DNA of 55,504 bases, taken from DATAWZ01 sp036266975 (lineage in GTDB: Bacteria > Actinomycetota > Thermoleophilia > Solirubrobacterales > Solirubrobacteraceae). Numbering within the stretch: position 1 is the first letter of the stretch; each line of letters starts with the position of its first letter. Positions 16,304 through 24,723 of the stretch are shown here, piece by piece. A program made the translations under genes and the position numbers. The DNA lies in NCBI GenBank assembly GCA_036266975.1, contig DATAWZ010000216.1:1-55504 (forward strand). Direction: 5' to 3'. The notes under the pieces were generated by a model that saw nothing but the letters and a program-made list of their open reading frames with translations, had not been told where the DNA came from and did not search any database.

Positions 16304-17971
16304 ATGCCGATCAGCGAAGCGCACCTGACCGAGTCCTACTGGCCGGCGGACCCCTCCGAGCCGCTGCTCGAGATCACGCTCGCGCAGTTGCTTCGCAACG
16401 GCGCACGTGACGCACCCGATCGGATCGCTCTGGTCGACGGCGTCCCGGATCGGGCGGCGCGCCGACGCTGGAGCTACTCGCAGCTGCTGGACGAGGCCGA
16501 AGGGGTGGCTCGCGCGCTGCGTGCCCGCCTTGCGCCAGGCGCGAGCGTCGCCGTGTACGCATCCAACCGCGCCGAGTGGACTTTGCTCCAGCACGGCGCG
16601 AGCCTCGCCGGCATGCTGCTGGTGCCGCTGAACCCGGCCTACAAGGCCTCGGAGGTCGAGGTGATCCTGCGCAGCAGCCGGGCCGCCGCGATCTTCCACG
16701 ACCTCGAGTTTCGCGGGAACGATCTCGACGCGATCGTCGCCGACATGCTCGGGAAGGTCGAGCATCTCCAGGAGGCGCATCCGCTCGCCGAGCTGCGGCG
16801 GTTCATCGACTCCGGGCCGCGGGACGGCGGGCTGCCCGACGTCGCACCCGAGCAACTGCTGCAGATCCAGTACACCTCGGGCACAACGGGGGTGCCGAAG
16901 GGCGCGCTTCTGCACCACAAGGGCGTCGTGAACACCTCGCGGTACGTCGCGCTGCGGGCCGGCTTCCCGGAGGGCGGCGTGTGGATCAACGCGATGCCGA
17001 TGTTCCACATCGCGGGCTCGGCGGTCACCTCGATCGGTTGCCTGGCCCAGCAGGGCACCTACGTCATGGCGCCGGGCTTCACGCCAGACAGCACTCTGGA
17101 GCTGATCGAGAGCGAGCGCGGCAACGCGAGCCTGCTCGTGCCCACGATGGTCCTGGCGATCCTCGACCATCCGGACTTCGCCCGACGCGACCTGAGCAGC
17201 ATGACGACCGTCCTCTCGGGTGCCGCGGCAGTGCCGGCGGCGCTGGTCGAGCGCACGCGGCGCGAGCTCGGCTGCGGCTTCACGATCCTCTTCGGTCAGA
17301 CCGAGATCAACGGCGTCGTCAGCCAGACGCGCCTGGACGACTCGGTCCTCGACCAGGCCGAGACGCTGGGACAGCCGCTCCCGAACGTCGAGGTGAAGAT
17401 CGCCGACCCGGCGACCGGTGCGGTGCTGCCGATCGGCGAGGCCGGCGAGATCATGGTGCGCGGCTACCAGAACATGCAGGGCTACCACGGCATGCCCGAC
17501 GCCACCGCCACGGCGATCGAACGCGACGGTTGGCTCCACACGGGCGATCTCGCCACCATGGACGATCGCGGCTTCCTGCGGATCGCCGGCCGGCTGAAGG
17601 ACATGATCATCCGCGGCGGGATGAACCTGTTCCCGCGCGAGATCGAGGACGTGATCTTCGACCATCCGCGCGTGGCGCAGGTCAGCGTCCTGGGAATTCC
17701 CGACGAGAAGTGGGGTGAGCTCGTCGGCGCGGTCGTGATCGCGACCGATCCGGACGATCCGCCCTCGCCGGATGAGCTCAACGAGCACTGCCGGGCGAGA
17801 CTGGCCGCGCACAAGTCGCCGCGGCACTGGTACTTCGTGCAGGAGTTCCCGCTCACGCCCTCGGGCAAGATCCAGAAGTTCAAGCTCAGCGAGCTGATCG
17901 CCGGCGGGGCGATCGCCGCCGTCGACTGGGATCCCTCGGCGGCCGTCGCCGTCGAGCGCGCGCGAAGCTAG
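16304..17971 (+). CDS. Acyl-CoA ligase (AMP-forming, FadD-like)
   Basis: 555-residue ANL-superfamily enzyme that adenylates a carboxylic acid and makes its CoA thioester. The P-loop YTSGTTGVPKG lies at about 190-200, then PMFHIAGS, the A5 motif FGQTEINGV, the hinge/A7 block GWLHTGDLATMDDRGFLRI near 409 and the catalytic-Lys end TPSGKIQKFK near 525. Substrate unknown. It is preceded by a decoy: an AGGAG-led ATG at 16281 opens a 15-codon frame that stops just inside this gene. The stop TAG is part of a CTAG-bounded repeat. Confidence 0.9.
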   Translation: MPISEAHLTESYWPADPSEPLLEITLAQLLRNGARDAPDRIALVDGVPDRAARRRWSYSQLLDEAEGVARALRARLAPGASVAVYASNRAEWTLLQHGASLAGMLLVPLNPAYKASEVEVILRSSRAAAIFHDLEFRGNDLDAIVADMLGKVEHLQEAHPLAELRRFIDSGPRDGGLPDVAPEQLLQIQYTSGTTGVPKGALLHHKGVVNTSRYVALRAGFPEGGVWINAMPMFHIAGSAVTSIGCLAQQGTYVMAPGFTPDSTLELIESERGNASLLVPTMVLAILDHPDFARRDLSSMTTVLSGAAAVPAALVERTRRELGCGFTILFGQTEINGVVSQTRLDDSVLDQAETLGQPLPNVEVKIADPATGAVLPIGEAGEIMVRGYQNMQGYHGMPDATATAIERDGWLHTGDLATMDDRGFLRIAGRLKDMIIRGGMNLFPREIEDVIFDHPRVAQVSVLGIPDEKWGELVGAVVIATDPDDPPSPDELNEHCRARLAAHKSPRHWYFVQEFPLTPSGKIQKFKLSELIAGGAIAAVDWDPSAAVAVERARS

Positions 17972-18051
17972 TGGCACCTCCTGCAAATCCGCTCCCGCTT
18001 CGCGGCTGCAAATCTTCGCCTGGCGGCGTCCTCGGGAGCCGAAATAGCGCT
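17968..18051 (-). repeat. Partial copy of the CTAG-bounded inverted-terminal repeat
   Basis: 84 bases starting CTAGTGGCACCTCCTG match the reverse complement of the right half of the complete copy at 44391-44555, with about five mismatches. The other end is missing. The CTAG contains the stop codon of the acyl-CoA ligase. Confidence 0.85.
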
Positions 18052-18148
18052 CGCCGCGGCCCGCGATTGCGCCGCTGACCGGCGCCGCGCGCGATCGACG
18101 GCTACGCGATGGCCGGCGGCGCACCGCGGGCAACTACGACGCGGGCGC

Positions 18149-19063
18149 TCAGCCGGTTGGCGAGGACGGCGGGCCGCCGGTCGGCAGCGTCCCGCGCCGC
18201 AGCGTCCCGCGCCGCAGCGTCCCGCTCCGCAGCGTCCCGGTCGGCGGCGTCCCGGTGGGCGGCCCACCCGAGGTCCCGGTCCCGTTTCCGCTCGTCGCGC
18301 CGATGAGCGCCGGGGTGGCAGCGGGATCGACCGCCATCGTGAGGCTGCCGATCAGGCCCTTCTGCAGACGATGGCCGACCGTCCTGATCGTCATCTGCTG
18401 CTCGTAGCCGTGTTGCTGACCCCACACGCGATCCGCCGCGTGGGAGACGATCGCCGCCGTCTCGGCGCTGTAGGGGGAGAGCTTGTAGACCTCGGCGTAG
18501 ACCGCCTCGGGCGGGAACATCTGGCCGGTGTGGGCCACGTGGCCTCCGGTGAGCTTGCCGGCCCGCGCCTGCGAAGCCACGTGGATCCGCGCGTGGATGT
18601 GCGTCGTACGACCGCTGTAGTGGCCCGGAAAGATCGTCTTGAAGCGGACCTGCCCGTGCCGGTCGGTGATCTGCACGCCCCGCAGATAGGTCTCGCCCAC
18701 GGTCTTCTCCGAGCTGATGTCCGAGTACACGCCCGAGGCATTGCAGTGCCAGATGTCGACGGCCGCGCTTCTGAGCGGTTTGCACGTCTGCGAGTTGACG
18801 ACGGTGATCTCGAGCAACAGCGGCACGCCGACCTGGCCATCGGCGATGTCCTGGCGCACCTGCTCGAGGTCCACGTAGAAGGGCCCCTCCTCCTGTTCGG
18901 GCGTCAGCATGCAGGCGCCCGCGGCGTCGGCGACGTAGTCGTCCCCGTCGGCGGGGCGTGCGAAGGCCGAGCCGGGGCCCGCGGCCCACAGCCCGGCCGC
19001 GCCGGCGCCGAGCACCGCGAGGCTGCGGCGGCGCGTGATCACGTGTCGATCGTCGAGGGGCAT
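18149..19063 (-). CDS. Tat-exported intradiol ring-cleavage dioxygenase-like protein
   Basis: 304 residues. The N-terminus TRRRSLAVLGAGAAGLWAA is a twin-arginine signal, so the protein should be exported folded with its metal. The body is the protocatechuate/catechol 1,2-dioxygenase fold: EGPFYVD, VDIWHCNASGVYSD (an iron Tyr) and FPGHYSGRTTHIHARIH (iron Tyr, His, His). The substrate is uncertain; exported members are poorly characterised. The C-terminus has a Gly/Thr-rich tail with GTLRR pentapeptide repeats. The ATG at 19063 has CAGGAG five bases upstream. It is divergent from the aldo/keto reductase. Confidence 0.82.
   Translation of the reverse strand: MPLDDRHVITRRRSLAVLGAGAAGLWAAGPGSAFARPADGDDYVADAAGACMLTPEQEEGPFYVDLEQVRQDIADGQVGVPLLLEITVVNSQTCKPLRSAAVDIWHCNASGVYSDISSEKTVGETYLRGVQITDRHGQVRFKTIFPGHYSGRTTHIHARIHVASQARAGKLTGGHVAHTGQMFPPEAVYAEVYKLSPYSAETAAIVSHAADRVWGQQHGYEQQMTIRTVGHRLQKGLIGSLTMAVDPAATPALIGATSGNGTGTSGGPPTGTPPTGTLRSGTLRRGTLRRGTLPTGGPPSSPTG
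18176..18255 (-). repeat. 15-bp tandem repeats encoding GTLRR units
   Basis: Five units of about 15 bases (core CGCAGCGTCCCGCGC on the plus strand) encode GTPPT/GTLRS/GTLRR/GTLRR/GTLPT at the tail of the intradiol dioxygenase. It is likely a disordered or wall-associated tail and a slippage hotspot. Confidence 0.8.
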
Positions 19064-19210
19064 GAGCGCTCCTGGACAGCGTAAAAGCGACGAGCGCGCC
19101 ACCTCTAAGCGTTCTGTAGGAGCCCCCGACGCGCGTGCACCGAGGTCGCCCGCCGCCGCCTGATATCCCGAGGGGCACGACGGCCACGACGGCGTGAAAA
19201 GGAGCGAGCA

Positions 19211-20233
19211 ATGGAGCATCGGCCACTCGGACGCACCGGCGTCTCGGTCAGCAAGATGTGCCTGGGGGCGATGATGTTCGGTGCGTGGGGCAACCCCGAC
19301 CACGACGAATCGATCCGCATCATCCACGCCGCGCTCGACGCCGGGATCACCTTCGTCGACACCGCCGACGTCTACTCGGCGGGGGAGTCCGAGGAGATCG
19401 TCGGCCAGGCGCTCGCCGACGGCCGGCGCGATGACGTCGTCCTGGCGACCAAGGCGCACTTCCCCATGGGCGCCGGCCAGAACGAGCGAGGCAACTCCCG
19501 GCGCTGGATCGTTCGCGAGGTCGAGAACTCGCTGCGCCGGCTGAACACCGACTGGATCGACCTGTACCAGATCCACCGCTACGACCCCGGGACCGACCTC
19601 GATGAGACGCTCGGCGCGCTGACCGATCTCATCCACCAGGGCAAGGTCCGCTACGTCGGCTCCTCGACCTTCCCGGCCTCGAAGATCGTCGAGGCGCAGT
19701 GGGTGGCCAGCGACCGGCGCCTGTCGCGCTTCATCTGCGAGCAGCCGCCCTACTCGATGCTCGTCCGGGGTATCGAGGCCGAGGTGCTGCCGACCTGCGC
19801 GCGGTACGGCATGGGCGTGATCCCGTGGGGCCCGCTGGCCAGCGGATGGCTCTCCGGCCGCTACCGCAAGGACCAGCCGCTGCCGCCCTCGATGCGCTCC
19901 GACCGCCTGCCCCAGCGCTTTGACATGTCGCTGCCGGGCAACCAGCGCAAGCTCGAGATGGCCGACCAGCTCGCGCAGCTCGCCGAGCAGGCGGGTCTGA
20001 CCCTCATCCAGCTCAGCCTCGCGTTCGTCCTGAATCACCCGGCGGTCACCGCTCCGATCATCGGCCCGCGCACGATGGAGCACCTCGAGAGCCAGCTCGC
20101 GGCGGCCGACGTGGTCCTCGACGCGGCGGTCCTGGACCGCATCGACGAGATCGTCCCGCCGGGCGCCAACTTCAACCCCGCCGACGCCGGCTGGGTCAAC
20201 CCGGGGCTGGAGCCCGCCGCCCGCCGGCGCTAG
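19211..20233 (+). CDS. Aldo/keto reductase
   Basis: A 340-residue NADPH-dependent oxidoreductase of the AKR superfamily. The catalytic tetrad is visible: Asp and Tyr in FVDTADVYSAGESEE, Lys in VVLATKAHF, His in YQIHRYD. The late NADPH block APIIGPRTMEHLESQL is typical of the AKR11/YajO/YhdN-like group. AAGGAG lies seven bases upstream of the ATG at 19211. It ends 16 bases before the convergent permease gene. Substrate unknown. Confidence 0.9.
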   Translation: MEHRPLGRTGVSVSKMCLGAMMFGAWGNPDHDESIRIIHAALDAGITFVDTADVYSAGESEEIVGQALADGRRDDVVLATKAHFPMGAGQNERGNSRRWIVREVENSLRRLNTDWIDLYQIHRYDPGTDLDETLGALTDLIHQGKVRYVGSSTFPASKIVEAQWVASDRRLSRFICEQPPYSMLVRGIEAEVLPTCARYGMGVIPWGPLASGWLSGRYRKDQPLPPSMRSDRLPQRFDMSLPGNQRKLEMADQLAQLAEQAGLTLIQLSLAFVLNHPAVTAPIIGPRTMEHLESQLAAADVVLDAAVLDRIDEIVPPGANFNPADAGWVNPGLEPAARRR

Positions 20234-20249
20234 CGTCGCGACCCGCGGG

Positions 20250-21119
20250 CTACCCGCCCACCGGAAGGTGCGGGTTCACGCCCCAGAAGAAGTACGTGAA
20301 ACCCTCATTGACCACCATGGTCAGGCACAACGCCGCGACCATCGAGCGTGCGGTGGCCGCGCCCACGCCGACCGGACCGCCGCGTGCTCGGTAGCCGTAG
20401 TACATCGCGCACATGACGATCGCCAGCCACATGATCACCGTCTTGGTGTAGCTGTAGAAGAAGGAGGGCAGGTCCAGGAAGTTCCAGTGGACCGACGACC
20501 ACGTCGCGAACGAGACCTCCTTGATCTGCACGAGGATCACGAACATCTCGCCGCAGAAGAACACGAGCATCCCGAGGAAGAAGATCGGGAAGGAGATGAG
20601 CAGGTTCGCGATCAGGCGGGTAGAGCAGATGTAGCGCATCGGGTTGATCCCCAGCGACTCCATCGCGTCGATCTCCTCGTTGATCCGCATCGACCCGATC
20701 TCGGCCACGTACCCGCAGCCGATCTTCGCGCCGACCATGTAGGCGAACATGAACGGCGTCGCTTCCCGGATCGGACAGATCGCGGTGAAGACCCCCTCGT
20801 AGCTGCTCGCCCCGTAGCCGCGCATCACGTAGGTCGCCTCGTTCCCACACGTCAGGCCGAACGTGAACTGCATCGAGAGGAGCACCAGCGCGGAGCCGAT
20901 GATCAGGATGCCGACCTGGCGCAGCAGCTCGGCGGTGTAACGCCACACACCGCGGATCTCCAAGAAGCAGCGGAACGAGAATGCACCCATCTCCCCGGCT
21001 TCGACGAGCAGGTTGCGAACCGGGTCGACGAAGCCATTCGCGATCCGCTCGAGGGTCCCGGGGCTGGCCTCTGGCTCCTGCGCACGCCGGTAGGGCGTGG
21101 TGAGGGTTGACGCTTCCAT
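20250..21119 (-). CDS. MlaE/YrbE family ABC permease (second of pair)
   Basis: 289 residues with the MlaE permease pattern: about five hydrophobic spans (ILIIGSALVLLSMQFTFGL; LLISFPIFFLGMLVFF; MWLAIVMCAMYYGY), the cytoplasmic loop INEEIDAMESLGINPMRYI that docks the ATPase, and RARGGPVGVGAATARSMV. It would form the membrane part of an MCE-type lipid importer. It follows the first permease by 12 bases. No Mce substrate-binding gene or MlaF ATPase lies next to the pair. Confidence 0.9.
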   Translation of the reverse strand: MEASTLTTPYRRAQEPEASPGTLERIANGFVDPVRNLLVEAGEMGAFSFRCFLEIRGVWRYTAELLRQVGILIIGSALVLLSMQFTFGLTCGNEATYVMRGYGASSYEGVFTAICPIREATPFMFAYMVGAKIGCGYVAEIGSMRINEEIDAMESLGINPMRYICSTRLIANLLISFPIFFLGMLVFFCGEMFVILVQIKEVSFATWSSVHWNFLDLPSFFYSYTKTVIMWLAIVMCAMYYGYRARGGPVGVGAATARSMVAALCLTMVVNEGFTYFFWGVNPHLPVGG

Positions 21120-21131
21120 AGCCAGGCCTCC

Positions 21132-21992
21132 TCAGTGCAGCTGCGCGGTCTCGGGGAACGCAGCCAGCAGGATCGCGTTGATCAGGTAGTTGTAGACGTA
21201 GATCAAGCAGAATGCGATCACGACGGCCTGGTTGACCGCGCGACCGACTCCGGCGGCACCACCCCTCGCGTTCATGCCCTTGTAGCAGCACACGATCGCG
21301 ACGATGAACCCGAAGCTCAGCACCTTCAAGAAGTTGAAGGCGATCTCGGCGATGGAGAAGTTCGACGCGAACGTCATGATGAATCCCGCCGCCGTCTGGT
21401 GCCACACCATCATGTCGGCGAACATCTGTCCGATGATGCTGATCGCCGTGTTCCAGTAGTTGAAGATCACGGTCATCAGCCCCAAGGCCAGGAAGCGCGG
21501 GACGATCAGCGTCTTGACCAGGTCAGTGCCGAGCACCGCAAGCGCGTCGAGCTCCTCGCGGATCTTCCGCGCACCCAGGTCAGCACAGATCGCCGTACCG
21601 GCGATGCCCGCCACGCACATCCCGTTGATCCACGTGGACAGCTCGCGGACCGAGGCCATGATCGAGAACGACCCCAATCGGTCCGGTGTGCCCAGCGTCG
21701 CCACGATGCTGCCCCCGGAGATCCCCGGGGCGCCCCATGAGAACACCAGCGTGCAGAACATGCACGGCAGGAACGCCCGCTTGGTCACCAGCCACGACTG
21801 CTCCAGAAACTCCGGGAACCAGCTGTAGGGCGGCTTGAACGTCATGACGAACGTCTGGCCCGTCAGGATCATCATGCCCGCGAACTCGTCGAGCCACCCG
21901 AACGCGCCGCCGCCGGCCGAACTCGACTCCGCGGTCGCCCGCGGGCGCCGCGCGGTCCGAGACCCGACCTGCGTCCCGACCCGTGCGCTCAT
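21132..21992 (-). CDS. MlaE/YrbE family ABC permease (first of pair)
   Basis: 286 residues. Permease signature: the gap-loop region ISGGSIVATLG, IREELDALAVLGTDLVKTLIVPRFLALG (the ATPase-coupling loop), several hydrophobic spans and the C-terminal MNARGGAAGVGRAVNQAVV that mirrors the next gene. The ATG at 21992 is preferred because GGAGG sits eight bases upstream; an in-frame start at 22097 has no such site. A possible promoter lies at 22069-22097. In Actinobacteria such pairs normally head mce operons; here the operon appears to stop after the two permeases. Confidence 0.9.
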   Translation of the reverse strand: MSARVGTQVGSRTARRPRATAESSSAGGGAFGWLDEFAGMMILTGQTFVMTFKPPYSWFPEFLEQSWLVTKRAFLPCMFCTLVFSWGAPGISGGSIVATLGTPDRLGSFSIMASVRELSTWINGMCVAGIAGTAICADLGARKIREELDALAVLGTDLVKTLIVPRFLALGLMTVIFNYWNTAISIIGQMFADMMVWHQTAAGFIMTFASNFSIAEIAFNFLKVLSFGFIVAIVCCYKGMNARGGAAGVGRAVNQAVVIAFCLIYVYNYLINAILLAAFPETAQLH

Positions 21993-22343
21993 CGACTCTG
22001 CCTCCGACGCACCGTCAGTTCCATTGCTCGCACCCTCGTTTCGTCCTTGGGACGTGTCGTGGGGCGGCAACTTAAGCGCTGAGGTGAATACGGACAAGGC
22101 TGATAATCAGTCGGTATCGCCACGCACGCCCCGCGGTGAATGTCTACAAGGCCACACGCCAGCGGTGACCCGCCGATCCCTCGCAAGCGCAGGCGCGGCG
22201 CGTCAGTGACAACCCACAAGCAGCACGTCTTCCTTGGAACGACTCACAGGTTGCTGATCACCACCGGCTATCAGCAGCGACGGACGGAGCGACGCAGCGC
22301 GCCGCGAAGCGCGCCTTCTCTTCAACGACGGCTGCGGTCTCGG
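21993..22343. other. Intergenic gap upstream of the permease pair
   Basis: 351 bases between the permease start and the LysR stop. Besides the possible promoter at 22069-22097 it holds AT-richer sequence with a partial palindrome, CTGATAATCAG, near 22100. No gene is supported. Confidence 0.4.
22069..22097 (-). promoter_or_regulatory. Possible promoter for the YrbE permease pair
   Basis: On the minus strand TTGTCC (22097-22092) and TAAGTT (22074-22069) are separated by 17 bases, in a locally AT-richer stretch about 75 bases before the preferred start at 21992. Sequence match only. Confidence 0.4.
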
Positions 22344-23309
22344 CTAGCGGCGCGCGGCGCGGATGGCCCTCTGTGCCGAGTACGCCGGCGGCGACGTCTC
22401 GGCATTGCCCCGCAGGAGCTCGATCTGCTCGTGAGCGGTGCGGCCCACCTGTTCGACGAACGCCGAGATCTCTCGCCGGCAGTCACCCCGGCGCCACGCC
22501 ACTCCGATGCTCGAGGGCGGGGCGTCGCGCAGCGGCACGTACCGAACCAAGGGGTGTGGCGCCATGCGGCCCATGCCCTCGGGCACGCTGATCATCACCT
22601 CGCCGCTGGCCATCGCCAACTGCATGTTCTGCACCGAGGTCGCCTCGGCGACCTCGGGGTGAACGTGGGATCCCCCGCGCACATCATCGAGCTGCCAGAA
22701 GCCGGCCCACTCCCGCGGCGATCCGAGCGGCAACATGAGCTGCTCGAGCACATCGTCGGCGCCGACCTCGTCCTCGTTGGCCAGCTCGTGCTCCACGCCC
22801 ACCAGCAGCGCACGCCGCTCGGACGCGATCGGGACGACGGTCAGCTCGCGATGTGGCACCGCGTCGCGGACCAGCGCCACATCGAAATGGCCGGAGAGCA
22901 GCGGAGAGACCTGGTCGCAGAACGAGAGCTCCTCGAAGTCCACGTGAAGGTCGGGCTGCGTCTGGCGGACATCCCGGAAGATCGGCGGTGTGAGCTCGCT
23001 CGCGGCGAGCACACCGGCCACCGCGCCGACGCGGAGCCGGCGCTGTCGCTGTGCGCATTCGCGGATGGCCTCTCTGGCCTCCGCGGCCTGGCGCAACAGG
23101 AGCCGCGCACGCTCGAGCAGCTCGCGGCCCGCCTCGGTCACTTCGATGCCGTGAGAAGAGCGACGCAGCAGCTCCACCCCGAGGTCGAGCTCGAGTCGGC
23201 GCACCGAACTGGACAGGGCGGGCTGCGCGACGACGAGTCGACGGGACGCGGGCCGAAAGCCGTTCGCCTCCACGACGGCCACGAAGTACGCCAACTGCCG
23301 CAGATCCAC
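22344..23309 (-). CDS. LysR family transcriptional regulator
   Basis: 321 residues from the GTG at 23309 (VDLRQLAYFVAVVEANGFRP). The N-terminal helix-turn-helix is RPASRRLVVAQPALSSSVRR followed by LELDLGVELLRRS. The effector-binding domain starts near residue 90 (RLRVGAVAGVLAASEL). A longer frame back to 23402 adds residues that do not look like LysR. The target is unknown; the nearest divergent space is the gap 23310-23619. Confidence 0.9.
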   Translation of the reverse strand: MDLRQLAYFVAVVEANGFRPASRRLVVAQPALSSSVRRLELDLGVELLRRSSHGIEVTEAGRELLERARLLLRQAAEAREAIRECAQRQRRLRVGAVAGVLAASELTPPIFRDVRQTQPDLHVDFEELSFCDQVSPLLSGHFDVALVRDAVPHRELTVVPIASERRALLVGVEHELANEDEVGADDVLEQLMLPLGSPREWAGFWQLDDVRGGSHVHPEVAEATSVQNMQLAMASGEVMISVPEGMGRMAPHPLVRYVPLRDAPPSSIGVAWRRGDCRREISAFVEQVGRTAHEQIELLRGNAETSPPAYSAQRAIRAARR

Positions 23310-23409
23310 GTCACCTATTACACCCGCTGAGGGGGCGAATGTGCGGGGGTGATCGATAACGCGTATCGCTTCACACCCAGTCGGCGCGATGCACTCCCGC
23401 ACGCTCCAT

Positions 23410-23430
23410 CACGATCAGCGCCTGATCGTG
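23410..23430. promoter_or_regulatory. Perfect palindrome, candidate operator
   Basis: CACGATCAG (23410-23418) and its exact complement CTGATCGTG (23422-23430) are separated by three bases. It lies 100 bases upstream of the LysR start, in a 310-base gap (23310-23619) that also holds a short stem, CTCTGC/GCAGAG, at 23462-23481. LysR self-regulation is a reasonable guess; a terminator for the LuxR-type gene is less likely because it points away. Confidence 0.45.
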
Positions 23431-23582
23431 CGCTTCACGACGAAGCACTCCCCTTGGAGTCCTCTGCGTGCCCGTGCAGAGCGAGCACACTCCCTCTCGG
23501 CGCCTCACCCCCGCGCCGCCCGGCACATCCAACGTGCCTCGGTGTCACCCATTGAAACCGGGGCGCAGGCCCGAGGCAACGG

Positions 23583-23603
23583 GCGATCGGAAATCGGCAT
23601 CGC
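23583..23603. repeat. 21-bp exact repeat, copy 1
   Basis: The 21 bases here, starting GCGATCGGAAATCGG and ending CATCGC, recur exactly at 34521-34541. The ends GCGAT/ATCGC are complementary. It lies just 3' of a GAF-LuxR gene. Confidence 0.7.
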
Positions 23604-23619
23604 TGGCGCGTGCGGCGAC

Positions 23620-24723
23620 TCAGCCCGCCCCGCGCCCGTGATAGAGCGCGATCGCCTGCGCCCGATTGGCCGCCCCGAGCTTGCGCAGGATGCTGCTCAC
23701 GTGCGATTTGACCGTCGCCTGCTCGACCACCAGCCGCTGCGCGATCGCCCGGTTCGACAGGCCGCTGGCCATCAGGCCGCCCACCTCGCGCTCTCGCGGG
23801 GTCAGCAGCGAGTCCAGGGGCGCCGCCTGCACGGGCTCGGTCTGCGGCCCCGGCTCCCCGCTGCGCCCTTCGATCCGGATGGGCCCGGCGAGCTCGCCGA
23901 CCGCCGCCCAGGCCACGCCTCCCGCGGCCTGCACGAGCGTGCGCTGAGCCGCGAGCCGCGAACGCAGGGCCGCGCGCTCGTAGATCCGCCCGAAGCCCTC
24001 GGCGAACGCCCATACGAGGTCGCGGTCGTCGGAATCGATCGCCCGGTCCTCGCCGGCACGATCGACGTGCAGCAGGCCGACCCCGACATCGGCCGGGGCG
24101 ATCGGCGCCACCGCGAACGAGCGTCCCAGTACGCGTCGCAGCTGCGGGTGCACGCGCCGGTCGCCGGCGCTGTCGATGACGAGCGCGGGCGTGCGCCTCT
24201 CGGCCACCCTGCGTTCGAGCTCCAGAGCGGCGAGCGCGACCGGGCCCGGGAGCGGACGCGGCTCGCTGGCGCCGAGCGTCGACCAGCGCATCGGCTGCCA
24301 TGAACCCTCGTGTATCTGGCTGAGCAGCGCGCGACCGACGCCGCAACTGCGCACGGCCTCGTTGCACATCCGATCGATCAGCTCGGCCGGATCGCCGACC
24401 GCCCGCAGCCGGGCCAGCCCCCGCTCGAGGTTCGCGCGACGGCGGCTTCGCCGCACCATCACGTGCTGGCGCAGCTCGCCCTCGAGCTCGAGGGCATCGA
24501 AGGCCAGCGCGTTGGCGCGCGCGCCGCCACGCCCGGGCCGGCATAGCGCAGCGTCGGCGACCTCCACGAGGAACCGGAGCGCCCCGGCGGGCTGATGGGC
24601 GTCGCCGGCAGACGGCGTACCCCGGCCCAGGACCCCCGCGCAGCGCTCGTGGACCCGGACCACCGCAGCGAGCACCTGGCGCTCGTTGCGCAGCGTCCCC
24701 GGAACCGCGCGCGGCCGGTTCAC
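23620..24723 (-). CDS. GAF-LuxR type transcriptional regulator (second of pair)
   Basis: 367 residues. The C-terminal LuxR/NarL helix-turn-helix is clear: LLTPREREVGGLMASGLSNR, then AIAQRLVVEQATVKSHVSSI and LRKLGAANRAQAIALY. The middle (~residues 115-260) resembles a GAF sensor domain (IDRMCNEAVRSCGVGRALLS through VGLLHVDRAG). No receiver domain is present. The GTG start overlaps the TGA of the upstream paralogue (GTGA), so the two are coupled. The ligand is unknown. Confidence 0.85.
   Translation of the reverse strand: MNRPRAVPGTLRNERQVLAAVVRVHERCAGVLGRGTPSAGDAHQPAGALRFLVEVADAALCRPGRGGARANALAFDALELEGELRQHVMVRRSRRRANLERGLARLRAVGDPAELIDRMCNEAVRSCGVGRALLSQIHEGSWQPMRWSTLGASEPRPLPGPVALAALELERRVAERRTPALVIDSAGDRRVHPQLRRVLGRSFAVAPIAPADVGVGLLHVDRAGEDRAIDSDDRDLVWAFAEGFGRIYERAALRSRLAAQRTLVQAAGGVAWAAVGELAGPIRIEGRSGEPGPQTEPVQAAPLDSLLTPREREVGGLMASGLSNRAIAQRLVVEQATVKSHVSSILRKLGAANRAQAIALYHGRGAG

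Noticed and set aside
18149..20083. Minus-strand frame extending the dioxygenase far upstream
   Set aside because: The extra part is the complement of the aldo/keto reductase; the Tat signal and ribosome site fix the start at 19063.
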